From: an uncultured Bacteroidota bacterium
GTDB taxonomy: Bacteria; Bacteroidota; Bacteroidia; Chitinophagales; Chitinophagaceae
Assembly (NCBI GenBank): GCA_903853805.1
Contig: CAINUN010000006.1
Coordinates: forward strand, 1-35,765
Reading direction: 5' to 3'
Length of the DNA stretch: 35,765 nucleotides
The notes beneath the pieces were generated by a model. The model did no database searches and was not told the origin of the DNA. It saw only the letters and a list, made by a program, of their open reading frames with translations. This document shows, one piece after another, positions 1-8,531 of the stretch (position 1 is the stretch's first letter; each line of letters starts with the position of its first letter). Position numbers and translations under genes: made by a program.

Positions 1-1971
1 TCCAGTTTTACCTGCTACTTCTGAAGTTATCCCATAACGATAACGAAGACGAGCACCAGTTCCAAAATCAACCACACCTTTCATCATCTTAATCATTTTG
101 AAAGCAGTGCTGCTATTAATAATTTCTTTTTGTTGAGGAACGAAATTTTTCAAAAGGTTACCGTTTTTATCTTCAATTTTAGAAATGAATATAGGCTTGG
201 TGTTTAATCCTAAGGTTGGAAACATAGAATAAGCCCACAGCATTTCATACAATGAAATATCGGACACACCCAAAGCAACAGAAGGGAACTTTTCAAGGTT
301 TGCCTGAATGCCACAACGATGAGCAAAATCTACAAAAGCATTAATGCCCACCTGACTTACCAAATACAAAGCTGCATTGTTGATAGATTTAGCCAACGCT
401 ACATTCATAGGCAAGGAAGTTCCTTCGTCAATACCACCTGCATCATAAGGTTTATTCATAAATGATGGGAACATAACAGGTGTAGTAGGAATGGTATTAC
501 AAGGCGATAAGCCATTATCAATGGCAAGTGTATAAAGCAAAGGCTTGATAGTAGAACCTACTTGACGCTTCGTATCAATATTTACATGGTCATACTGAAA
601 ATAAGTGTGATTAATGCCGCCCACCCATGCTTTCACAAAACCTGTAAAAGGATCTACTGCCATGAAACCTGATTGCAAGAACATTTTCATGTATTTCATG
701 GAATCAATAGGACTCATGGTAGTATCTTTTTCATACTCCCTATTCCAGGCAAAAACTTTCATTTTTACAGGTCGTTTCAACTCACGTAAAATAGCTTCTT
801 CTGAGGAATCATTATCCTTCATCTCCTTGTATCGGTCAAGTTGTTTGATTGCTTTAGCAAGCTCAGTTTTTGCAGGTTCTTTATCCCATATTTTTCCGTC
901 TTTATAATCGGCTTGACCAATAAAAGCTGTCTGAATGTCTTTAAGATGTTGCTCCATAGATTGCTCAGCATATTTCTGCATGCGCACATCAATCGTAGTA
1001 TATATCCGCAAACCATCTCTGTACAAATCATAAGGATCACCTGTTTCAGGATTGATGACTTCTTTCAAAATCTCCTTCACATCTTTTTCAACTTCCTGAC
1101 GGAAATAAGGTGCCATACCTTCATGGTAATCGAGTTTGTGATAATCAAGTTTAATGGGTTTATCCATCAAACTTTCCATTTCTTCTCGTGTCAAAAAACC
1201 ATACTTCACCATTTGGTTCATCACCACATTTCTTCTTCGCATTGCCCTTTCCGGATTTCTTCTCGGATTGTACAATGTATTGCCCTTCAACATTCCGATT
1301 AATACTGCAGCTTCGTCTACCGAAACTGAATCGGGTTTTTTATTGAAAAAAGTAAGTGATGCATTTTTGATGCCATAAACATTGTCGCTAAAAGGAACAG
1401 TGTTTAAATAGAGGGTAATAATTTCATCTTTAGTAAGATTTCTTTCGAGTTTTACTGCAAGCACCCACTCTTTCAATTTAATAAAAGGCAAAGTGAAAAT
1501 GCTCACGTTTTTTCTACCAAAAAGATTCTTTGCCAACTGTTGTGTAATCGTACTGCCACCACCTTCTTTTCCAAGAAAAACAATCATGCGCAATACAGCA
1601 ATACCATCAATGCCTGAATGTTCATAAAAACGTGCATCTTCTGTTGCCTGCAAGGCATTGAATATGAACGGAGATATGTCTTTGAATTTACAGTTGCTTC
1701 GATCTTGAATAAAATATCTTCCCAATAATGTGGTTTGATCGCCAGCATATACTTCCGATGAAAGGGCACTGCTTGGATTTTCTAATTCCTTCATAGAAGG
1801 CATATATCCTAGCAAACCGAAATTGATGAAAATAATAAGTAGGTTGAAAGTTACTAAACCTATCCAAAACGTCCGCCACAAAATGCGCACTGCTTTATTG
1901 GATGATTTTTTCTTCCCGTTCATTGGTTTGGCAGTATTGGTGTTTTGCCTATAAACATTGCGTTGAGCCAT
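1..1971 (-). CDS. Penicillin-binding protein 1A (class A, bifunctional), 3' part cut by window edge
   Basis: Makes cell-wall peptidoglycan as a glycosyltransferase plus transpeptidase in the periplasm. The open frame runs 657 codons from ATG 1971 to base 1 with no stop, so the C-terminus lies outside the window. A basic cytoplasmic tail is followed by one membrane segment at about residues 29-56. The glycosyltransferase domain shows the catalytic Glu motif TEDARFYEHSG (Glu111) and GGSTITQQLAKN. The transpeptidase domain shows STIKP with nucleophile Ser473, SIN at 529-531, and KTG at 655-657, the last three codons present. A TAnnTTTG box lies only 8-15 bases upstream of ATG 1971, so Met17 (ATG 1923) is a possible true start. 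It is divergent from ffh. Family assignment is firm; 1A rather than another class A paralogue is by general resemblance. Confidence 0.93.
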   Translation of the reverse strand, partial: MAQRNVYRQNTNTAKPMNGKKKSSNKAVRILWRTFWIGLVTFNLLIIFINFGLLGYMPSMKELENPSSALSSEVYAGDQTTLLGRYFIQDRSNCKFKDISPFIFNALQATEDARFYEHSGIDGIAVLRMIVFLGKEGGGSTITQQLAKNLFGRKNVSIFTLPFIKLKEWVLAVKLERNLTKDEIITLYLNTVPFSDNVYGIKNASLTFFNKKPDSVSVDEAAVLIGMLKGNTLYNPRRNPERAMRRRNVVMNQMVKYGFLTREEMESLMDKPIKLDYHKLDYHEGMAPYFRQEVEKDVKEILKEVINPETGDPYDLYRDGLRIYTTIDVRMQKYAEQSMEQHLKDIQTAFIGQADYKDGKIWDKEPAKTELAKAIKQLDRYKEMKDNDSSEEAILRELKRPVKMKVFAWNREYEKDTTMSPIDSMKYMKMFLQSGFMAVDPFTGFVKAWVGGINHTYFQYDHVNIDTKRQVGSTIKPLLYTLAIDNGLSPCNTIPTTPVMFPSFMNKPYDAGGIDEGTSLPMNVALAKSINNAALYLVSQVGINAFVDFAHRCGIQANLEKFPSVALGVSDISLYEMLWAYSMFPTLGLNTKPIFISKIEDKNGNLLKNFVPQQKEIINSSTAFKMIKMMKGVVDFGTGARLRYRYGITSEVAGKTG

Positions 1972-1978
1972 ACGCCTG

Positions 1979-1986
1979 CAAATCTA
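1979..1986 (-). promoter_or_regulatory. Bacteroidota-type -7 box for the PBP gene
   Basis: TAGATTTG on the minus strand matches the Bacteroidota -7 consensus TAnnTTTG exactly. No convincing TTTG -33 element sits at the usual distance. The box is so close to ATG 1971 that the message would be nearly leaderless unless translation starts at Met17. Confidence 0.4.
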
Positions 1987-2046
1987 TATAAAATGTAAGG
2001 CTTTAAGTGTTGTAGAATTTCAAACCTTTCTAAGTCGTTTTTTAAA

Positions 2047-2054
2047 TAGATTTG
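2047..2054 (+). promoter_or_regulatory. Bacteroidota-type -7 box for ffh
   Basis: TAGATTTG, an exact TAnnTTTG match, lies 30 bases before the ffh start. Only a weak TTTC candidate for the -33 element is seen at 2027-2030. Transcription would start near 2062, giving a leader of about 23 bases. Confidence 0.45.
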
Positions 2055-2084
2055 CACTCCCAAATTTTTTTTCAAGGCTAATAT

Positions 2085-3431
2085 ATGTTTGATAATTTAA
2101 GTGAACGGCTCGAATCCGCGTTTAAGCAGTTAAAAGGCGAAGGACGCATTTCCGAAATCAATATTGCCACCACGGTAAAAGAAATTCGCCGTGCATTGGT
2201 AGATGCTGATGTGAACTTTAAAATTGCTAAAGATTTTACTGACAGAGTAAAGGAGAAAGCAATGGGAGAAAAGGTGTTAACAGCCGTATCTCCTGGGCAA
2301 TTGATGGTGAAGATTGTGAAGGATGAATTGGCAGCACTCATGGGTGGTTCTGAAGCAGAACTTGACCTTAGTGCAAAGCCAACCATCATTCTAGTTGCCG
2401 GACTTCAAGGTAGTGGTAAAACCACTTTTTGTGGAAAGCTTTCTAACTTCTTAAAAACCAAAAAAGGACTCAATCCTTTGCTCGTTGCTGCAGATATTTA
2501 TCGCCCTGCGGCGATTGATCAATTGAAGGTGTTGGCAGAGCAAGTGAAAGTGCCTGTTTATTACGAGCTTGAAAATAAAAACGCCGTAGAGATTGTTGAA
2601 AATGCATTGGCACAAGCCAAACAAGATGGCAATCGAGTGCTGATTATAGATACTGCAGGTCGCCTTGCAGTGGATGAAGTGATGATGACCGAAGTGGCAA
2701 ACATCAAAGCTGCTGTAAAACCACAAGAAATTTTGTTTGTGGTGGATTCTATGACGGGGCAAGATGCGGTGAATACTGCAAAAGCCTTCAACGACCGTCT
2801 TGATTTCACAGGTGTTGTATTGACTAAGTTAGATGGTGATACCCGAGGTGGTGCTGCATTGACCATTAAATACACGGTTGACAAGCCCATCAAGTTTGTG
2901 AGTATGGGCGAAAAACTCGACACGCTCGATGTATTTTACCCTGAAAGGATGGCGCAGCGTATTCTAGGAATGGGCGATATCACAACCCTTGTGGAGCGCG
3001 CACAAGCACAATTTGATGAAGCACAATCCAAGAAACTTGAAAAGAAAATTCGCCAAAACAAGTTCGACTTTGAAGATTTTGTAGAGCAATTGCAACAAAT
3101 TAAAAAGATGGGCAACATCAAAGACTTGATGGGAATGATACCTGGAATAGGCAAAGCCATCAAGGACATTGATATCTCAGACGATGCCTTTAAAGGCATT
3201 GAAGCCATCATTCATTCTATGACGCTACAAGAGCGCCGCAACCCTGATATGATTGACGCAAGTCGTCGCAAACGTATTGCCAAAGGCAGTGGAAAAGACA
3301 TTTCAGATGTCAATAATTTCATGAAACAATTCGAACAAATGCGCCAAATGATGGGGCAAATGGGTAATATGAAAAACATGATGCCCAACATGAGAATGCC
3401 CGGAATGGGAATGCCTGGCATGAAAAGATAA
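2085..3431 (+). CDS. ffh: Signal recognition particle protein Ffh (SRP54)
   Basis: GTPase of the signal recognition particle. It binds 4.5S RNA and signal sequences and delivers ribosomes to FtsY at the membrane. At 448 residues it has the normal family length. The N-domain four-helix bundle covers about residues 1-90. The G domain has its P-loop GLQGSGKTT at 106-114, then DTAGR and TKLDGDTRGG. The C-terminal M domain is very methionine-rich, with repeated MGM/MPGM near the end. The ATG at 2085 follows an A/T-rich leader. It is a single-gene unit ending at the hairpin at 3452-3487, and it marks the housekeeping flank of the aromatic island. Confidence 0.98.
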   Translation: MFDNLSERLESAFKQLKGEGRISEINIATTVKEIRRALVDADVNFKIAKDFTDRVKEKAMGEKVLTAVSPGQLMVKIVKDELAALMGGSEAELDLSAKPTIILVAGLQGSGKTTFCGKLSNFLKTKKGLNPLLVAADIYRPAAIDQLKVLAEQVKVPVYYELENKNAVEIVENALAQAKQDGNRVLIIDTAGRLAVDEVMMTEVANIKAAVKPQEILFVVDSMTGQDAVNTAKAFNDRLDFTGVVLTKLDGDTRGGAALTIKYTVDKPIKFVSMGEKLDTLDVFYPERMAQRILGMGDITTLVERAQAQFDEAQSKKLEKKIRQNKFDFEDFVEQLQQIKKMGNIKDLMGMIPGIGKAIKDIDISDDAFKGIEAIIHSMTLQERRNPDMIDASRRKRIAKGSGKDISDVNNFMKQFEQMRQMMGQMGNMKNMMPNMRMPGMGMPGMKR

Positions 3432-3451
3432 CTTATAATTACTACTCTAAT

Positions 3452-3487
3452 AAAAAAAAGACGTTGGTGTTACCATCGTCTTTTTTT
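3452..3487. terminator. Bidirectional intrinsic terminator between ffh and the aromatic operon
   Basis: A run of eight A (3452-3459), then GACG-TT-GGT, loop GTT, ACC-AT-CGTC and seven T (3481-3487). The stem has one T-T mismatch. Because the A and T runs are symmetrical it can end ffh (+) and the long minus-strand operon whose last stop is at 3566. Confidence 0.85.
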
Positions 3488-3565
3488 ATCATACAAACAA
3501 TAATAGTGTTATATTAAATTGAACTTGAAAATTAGTTCCAAATTCCAGCATTTATTTTCATTTCC

Positions 3566-5563
3566 TTACACACCTTCATACACCACTTGTTTGCCAATAT
3601 TGCTCAGTCCAAGGAATGCATCCGAAGTTGTAAAAATTTTGCGCAGGTAAGTCAATTCAGAATCAGTCCCTTTAGCCTCATCAATCAATTGTGCAGCAAG
3701 ACGTAAGGCAATAGGTGCTTTACGGCACATGGTTTTGGAAATGCGTGCTGCAACATCGACAGTCACACTTCCCATTTTGCATTGTCCATTAAGGATGGTT
3801 TCCAAATTATTTTGTTCAAAAAACATTTTTAAGCCCGCCCATTTTTCATTCAATATTTGATGATTAGCATCAGGTGCTAGTGCAACACCTGTTGTCAATT
3901 CCATCATGGTTTCTGAAGTAATAATGCCATCCACCAAACCTGCATCAAGTGCATCATTGGCATGCAACATAGTACCTGTTAATACTAAATATTTACTGAT
4001 TGCTTTACCCATTTTCAATGCACTTCGTTGTGTGCCACCCAGTCCAGGATAAATGCCAATACCCGTTTCAGGAAAAGCCATCATAGCTTTTGGCATTGCA
4101 AGAATGACATCAGCACAAAGCGCTAATTCGAGCCCACCACCAAGTGCAAGACCATTAATAATAGCTACTACTTTTTTGGAAGATTTATCAATCTTGTTGA
4201 ATACTGTTTGTCCATAAGCCGTAAAGGTTTCAATGTTTTCAATGCTATTGGCTTTTATGTTTTTAATAAAAAACTTGATGTCGGCACCCGCCACGAAAGC
4301 CTTTCCAGCACCAGTGATATAAATGGTTTCAATCGTTGAGTTAATCTCCGCCGCAGTAAATAGTTCGTCGAGTTGCTTCATCACCTCTTCATTCAAAGCA
4401 TTCAAGTCTTCGGGGCGATTCATGGTAATGACAGCAGTCTTTCCATTGATGTTTAAATCAACATACTGCATCTTCCAATATTGCTCGCCAATAGAGAAAG
4501 GCATGTTCATTGCATACCTATCAGCAGTAGAAGCAACGAAACGAATAACGGTTTCTTTCTTAAAAGCCTGCATCAATTCAATAGGACCTTTGCGCCATTT
4601 CAAACCAATTTTTGAACCTCGATTAATATCCACTGCATGACACACGGCTTCATCAAGCAATTGAGTACAAACAAAAAACACCACGCCTAAGATGCGGTCG
4701 GAAATCGTTTGTTTAATATTGGCATCGTTTGCCACTTCGCCATCCAGATTCCACATCTTACCACTAAGTGCTTGCGTCTTTAATAGTTCGCTCACCAAGT
4801 AAAGTTGTCCAAAACGCTCTAATGTTTTTTCGGAATGATAAGCTACAGGTACACCTGTTGCATTCATTAGGGCAAAGGGACCCATGCCAATACCAAACAC
4901 CTCCATACATACTGCATCAATAGTAGCAATGTTGGCAATATTTTCTTCTAACAAACGTACAGATTCATTGAGCCAAGGCACAAAAAAACGATTCACTACA
5001 AAGCCATAAGCATCTTTACAAGAAATAGCATCCTTACCCGAAAGCATTGAGAAAGCTTTGACAGCATCAATGGTTTCTTGAGAAGTAGTTTTGCCAGGAA
5101 TGATTTCTACCAAACGATTTTTAGCTGCGTGATAGAAATAATGAAGCCCTACAAAACGTTCCGGATGTTTTACATAAGCTGCTAATTCATTAACAGAAAA
5201 CGAAGAAGTATTGGTGGCTAAAATTGTATCAGCACCAACGTACATAGAAAGTGTTGTAAACAATTCAGCCTTTGCATGAAAGTCCTCATAAATGGCTTCT
5301 ACAATGAGGTCACATTGTTTTAAAACTTTTAAATCGACAGTCCCTGAAATGTTGGACATATACCCATTCACTTGTTCTTGTGAAAACACTTTGCGTTCAA
5401 TGCCTTCGTTGAGCATTTTAGAAATATTGCTAATGCCTCTTTCAACAAAAGACATTTCTCTATCAGCAAGTATTACTTTGAAATTTTCTTGTGCAAACTT
5501 TTGTGCAATAGCAGCGCCCATTGTTCCTGCGCCTACAACACCCACTGTGTTAATAATCTTCAT
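3566..5563 (-). CDS. 3-hydroxyacyl-CoA dehydrogenase / enoyl-CoA hydratase fusion (FadN-like order)
   Basis: Predicted to carry out hydration and NAD-dependent oxidation in beta-oxidation of the ring-opened product (3-hydroxypimelyl-CoA type steps, inferred from position). Of 665 residues, the N-terminal half is 3HCDH with the Rossmann motif GAGTMG and the catalytic His-Glu region (GLHYFYHAAKNRLVEII). The C-terminal part from about residue 370 is a crotonase fold (NRPEDLNALNEE, AGADIKFF, GLALGGGLELA, PETGIGIYPGLGGTQ). This order is the reverse of FadB/FadJ and matches FadN-like fusions. An ungapped alignment to mitochondrial enoyl-CoA hydratase keeps Glu144 but replaces Glu164 with Tyr, so the hydratase activity may be altered. 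It is the last gene of the operon, 12 bases after dch. Confidence 0.9.
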   Translation of the reverse strand: MKIINTVGVVGAGTMGAAIAQKFAQENFKVILADREMSFVERGISNISKMLNEGIERKVFSQEQVNGYMSNISGTVDLKVLKQCDLIVEAIYEDFHAKAELFTTLSMYVGADTILATNTSSFSVNELAAYVKHPERFVGLHYFYHAAKNRLVEIIPGKTTSQETIDAVKAFSMLSGKDAISCKDAYGFVVNRFFVPWLNESVRLLEENIANIATIDAVCMEVFGIGMGPFALMNATGVPVAYHSEKTLERFGQLYLVSELLKTQALSGKMWNLDGEVANDANIKQTISDRILGVVFFVCTQLLDEAVCHAVDINRGSKIGLKWRKGPIELMQAFKKETVIRFVASTADRYAMNMPFSIGEQYWKMQYVDLNINGKTAVITMNRPEDLNALNEEVMKQLDELFTAAEINSTIETIYITGAGKAFVAGADIKFFIKNIKANSIENIETFTAYGQTVFNKIDKSSKKVVAIINGLALGGGLELALCADVILAMPKAMMAFPETGIGIYPGLGGTQRSALKMGKAISKYLVLTGTMLHANDALDAGLVDGIITSETMMELTTGVALAPDANHQILNEKWAGLKMFFEQNNLETILNGQCKMGSVTVDVAARISKTMCRKAPIALRLAAQLIDEAKGTDSELTYLRKIFTTSDAFLGLSNIGKQVVYEGV

Positions 5564-5575
5564 TGTTTTTTGTTC

Positions 5576-6349
5576 TTAAATGTTTTTCCATTCAGGTTTT
5601 CTCTTTTCAATAAAAGAGTTAATGCCTTCATTAGCATCATGTGTATTCATCAATTCACGCACATACATCATTTCTAGTTGAGGTAGGAAGTTGCTGAAAA
5701 TGTGATTGAATTTTGCACGCACTGCCTTGTTAGCAAACCGCAAAGACACTGCACTCTTAGGAAGAATATACTTTTCAATCCAGCTTGCTACACCTTCTTC
5801 TAAAGCAGTTTTATCATCAAATACTTCGGTTATAAGACCAAATGTTTTGGCTTCATCAGCAGTAATACTTCTACCAGTAAGCAACATTTCTTCAGCACGA
5901 GCAAGCCCTATTTTTTCAGGAAGAATAATAGAAGCTGGGGGAGGGAAAACGCCCAACACAACTTCAGGTTGTCCCAACTTTGCAGATTTATCGGCAAAAA
6001 GCACATTGCACATAATTGCTAATTCTAAACCTCCGCCAAGACATTGTCCGCTAATTTTAGCAACCGTAGGAATGCTCAAATCGCGAAGCATAAAAAACAT
6101 TTTATGAAAGCTCTGCAACATAGTCGCCGCAAAATCTTTTTGATGTTCTTCAACACTTGCACCAAATGAAAAATGCTTTCCTGCTCCTTCAAAGCTGATG
6201 AGTTTCAAATTGTTTTGACTTTTGCAATCGTTGAAGAAAGCAATTAATTCATTCATCATTTCCTGATCAATGACATTGCCTTTTCCATCATCAAGAATTA
6301 CTTGTGCTACTGCCCCATCATGCAAATAATTTACTTTTATTTTAGACAT
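5576..6349 (-). CDS. dch: Cyclohexa-1,5-diene-1-carbonyl-CoA hydratase
   Basis: Adds water to the dienoyl-CoA made by benzoyl-CoA reductase, giving 6-hydroxycyclohex-1-ene-1-carbonyl-CoA. It is a 257-residue crotonase. The oxyanion-hole segment FSFGASVEEHQ is the signature I associate with Dch. GQCLGGGLELA and GQPEVVLGVFPPPAS follow, and the proline-rich loop replaces the PGAGGTQ of ordinary enoyl-CoA hydratases. Both catalytic Glu positions are kept (PEVV and ARAEEM). It lies 3 bases downstream of oah and 12 upstream of the 3HCDH fusion. Had, Oah and Dch being adjacent, as in the Thauera-type clusters, supports the specific name. Confidence 0.92.
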   Translation of the reverse strand: MSKIKVNYLHDGAVAQVILDDGKGNVIDQEMMNELIAFFNDCKSQNNLKLISFEGAGKHFSFGASVEEHQKDFAATMLQSFHKMFFMLRDLSIPTVAKISGQCLGGGLELAIMCNVLFADKSAKLGQPEVVLGVFPPPASIILPEKIGLARAEEMLLTGRSITADEAKTFGLITEVFDDKTALEEGVASWIEKYILPKSAVSLRFANKAVRAKFNHIFSNFLPQLEMMYVRELMNTHDANEGINSFIEKRKPEWKNI

Positions 6350-6352
6350 GGC

Positions 6353-7453
6353 TTACACAGTTTCTTTTTGATATTGAGGTGAAATAGTACGATGTAGTTC
6401 TTCATTCCACTCATGACCTTCAGCTAACTTTTGACGAAGCAAAATGAAATCCACTTCACGATTATCTTTCGGTCCATCATTGAATGCACGGAAACCAGCT
6501 TTGGCTTCACTCATCATATTCAATGCCAACCACTCACGACTTCCTTCTTTGTTTTTATCCCAATGTTCGAGTTTGAATTTGCGCACTTCACTTATTGTTT
6601 TGTTCATGCAATTCGGGAAAGTGTGCAAGATTTTAGCAATCAATCCATTGACAGCTTCGTCAAGTTTACTCAAATCAACTACAGATTCAGCAACGATTTC
6701 TTTTGCTTTAGCCATTTCTGTACCCGACTTCATTGTTCCAAAAACAATGCGACCATATTCATCCGTAATACGCTCAATGTTAATCATAGGGTTAGCAATG
6801 AATTTTCCATTGTGTTTTAAAACAGGAGCTATGTCAGTAATAACTCCGAAGTAATAAGCTTGATGAGCAGTCCAAGGTTCGCATAGAGTTAATGACATCA
6901 TTGCTCGTTCTACACCTACATATAATGGAAGAAAATCGGTTGCACCACCAATAGGCGCACTACCATGTTTTGGTCCAGCTTGACCAAATCTTGCCATATC
7001 GCTTGCAATAGAAAAATCACAAGCCATACCAATTTCTTGCCCCCCCCCAACTCTCATTCCATTCACACGACAAATAACAGGTTTTTCGCACATTAAGATT
7101 GCAGAAACCATGTCGTTGAACAAACGCATGTACTGAGAATATTCTTGTGGATTTCCAGAATAATATTCGGCATACTCTTTAGTATTTCCACCAGTACAAA
7201 ATGCTTTATCACCAACAGAAGTAAGTACTACTGCTACAACACTTCTATCATTTGAGGCAGCACGAAAAGCAAGTATCACTTCTTTGATAGCTGCTGTGGT
7301 GTAAGAATTATATTGTTTCGGATTGTTTAAAATGATCCAAGCATTGAATAAGCCAGGAACTGAGGAACCATCTTTGTCAAAACAAGGACGTTTTTCAAAA
7401 AGAATTTCTTTGAACTCTATAGAAACGAGATCATGATTTTTTAAAATGCTCAT
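6353..7453 (-). CDS. oah: 6-oxocyclohex-1-ene-1-carbonyl-CoA hydrolase (Oah/BamA), ring-opening enzyme
   Basis: Crotonase-family hydrolase that adds water and cleaves the alicyclic ring to 3-hydroxypimelyl-CoA. It is the standard marker gene of anaerobic aromatic degradation. At 366 residues it has the family length, longer than a plain enoyl-CoA hydratase. Diagnostic stretches are PKQYNSYTT, DKAFCTGGNTKEYAEYYSG, CEKPVICRVNGMRVGGGQEIG and FGQAGPKHGSAPIGGATDFL. An unusual run of nine G on the coding strand (7040-7048) encodes the Gly-Gly-Gly after RV. The frame is intact across it. It sits 17 bases after had and 3 bases before dch. Confidence 0.97.
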   Translation of the reverse strand: MSILKNHDLVSIEFKEILFEKRPCFDKDGSSVPGLFNAWIILNNPKQYNSYTTAAIKEVILAFRAASNDRSVVAVVLTSVGDKAFCTGGNTKEYAEYYSGNPQEYSQYMRLFNDMVSAILMCEKPVICRVNGMRVGGGQEIGMACDFSIASDMARFGQAGPKHGSAPIGGATDFLPLYVGVERAMMSLTLCEPWTAHQAYYFGVITDIAPVLKHNGKFIANPMINIERITDEYGRIVFGTMKSGTEMAKAKEIVAESVVDLSKLDEAVNGLIAKILHTFPNCMNKTISEVRKFKLEHWDKNKEGSREWLALNMMSEAKAGFRAFNDGPKDNREVDFILLRQKLAEGHEWNEELHRTISPQYQKETV

Positions 7454-7470
7454 ATTGTTGTGTAGTTTTA

Positions 7471-8526
7471 TTATTTAAAATCGGGAACGAGTACGGAACG
7501 TTTAATGTATTTATGGTCGAGTGTGTTTTTAAACACTTCATTGATTTGCGACATCGGAAATATTTGTGTGAAATCGCTGATGTGGAGTTTCCCTTGTGCA
7601 ATAAGTTCTACTACTTCAGGATATAATTCAGGTTTGCACCCCCAAGTACCAATCAGTTTTGCATCGAAAGCCATTAAGTTACTCAATCGAACCTCTAATT
7701 TGTCCATTGTAAAACCAACAACAGAAAGTGTACTTGCAAAAGTGATGAGATTGAATGCCAACTCTTGACCAGGCTTTGTACCAGACATTTCAAATATCTT
7801 CCAACAGAACGGTGAAGCTTTTAATTCTTTCACTATGCCCTTTATCTTGTCTTTGATTTCCTTGATTTCAAGTCCTTTGATATTCAATGTTGCATCAATG
7901 CCATTTTGTTTAGCTAGCTCTAATTTATCATCATTAATGTCGAGTGCTAAAACTTTAGCACCAAATACTTTTGCTATTTGTGCACCATAAATTCCAACGC
8001 CACCAACACCGATGATGATTGCCAAATCACCCACTTCAATGTCGGCTTTCTTCATCACTTGATAAGGAGTAGAAACTGCATCGGCAATTATAGAAAGTTG
8101 TTGCAATGAATATTTTTCAAGTACTGTATCAGGTACAGGACATAGGTATCTTGCAGGCACTTTAATATGTGAAGCAAATCCCCCATCAAAATCATTTCCA
8201 GGCATGAGTTGATGACGACAAATATTACTTCGATCTCTTTTACATAATTCACACTCACCACAAGGAAGAACTGCAGGAATGATTACATTTTTGTTTAGCC
8301 ATTCAGAAGGTCCAGCAATAACTTTTCCGCTGATTTCATGACCAAGAGTTAAAGGCAAAGCTTGTTTGGTTTGAACACCATAATGCCAGAAACTTATGTC
8401 TGTATGACAGACTCCACAGCCAGCTACTTCAATTAAAGCTTCACCTTCTTTTAAAATCGGCATCTCTTCTTCAACTAAAGAAAACTCTTTGTCGAGTGCA
8501 GTCATTTGCCATTTGTAAATTTTCAT
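7471..8526 (-). CDS. had: 6-hydroxycyclohex-1-ene-1-carbonyl-CoA dehydrogenase
   Basis: NAD-dependent medium-chain alcohol dehydrogenase that oxidises the Dch product to 6-oxocyclohex-1-ene-1-carbonyl-CoA, the substrate of Oah. It has 351 residues. The catalytic zinc site is GCGVCHTDISFWHYG with GHEISGKV. The structural-zinc lobe is CGECELCKRDRSNIC, followed by NDFDGGFASHI. The Rossmann motif is GVGGVG. The family assignment is certain. The exact substrate follows from the Had-like N-terminus (IYKWQMT) and from lying between the thiolase (5-base gap) and oah (17-base gap). Confidence 0.92.
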   Translation of the reverse strand: MKIYKWQMTALDKEFSLVEEEMPILKEGEALIEVAGCGVCHTDISFWHYGVQTKQALPLTLGHEISGKVIAGPSEWLNKNVIIPAVLPCGECELCKRDRSNICRHQLMPGNDFDGGFASHIKVPARYLCPVPDTVLEKYSLQQLSIIADAVSTPYQVMKKADIEVGDLAIIIGVGGVGIYGAQIAKVFGAKVLALDINDDKLELAKQNGIDATLNIKGLEIKEIKDKIKGIVKELKASPFCWKIFEMSGTKPGQELAFNLITFASTLSVVGFTMDKLEVRLSNLMAFDAKLIGTWGCKPELYPEVVELIAQGKLHISDFTQIFPMSQINEVFKNTLDHKYIKRSVLVPDFK

Positions 8527-8531
8527 TGTTG

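Noticed and set aside
614-1378. Plus-strand open frames opposite the PBP gene
   Set aside because: They lie antisense to an intact, motif-rich penicillin-binding protein and show no family features of their own.
7021-7060. Frameshift in oah at the nine-G run
   Set aside because: The protein reads through with all family motifs in one frame on both sides of the tract.
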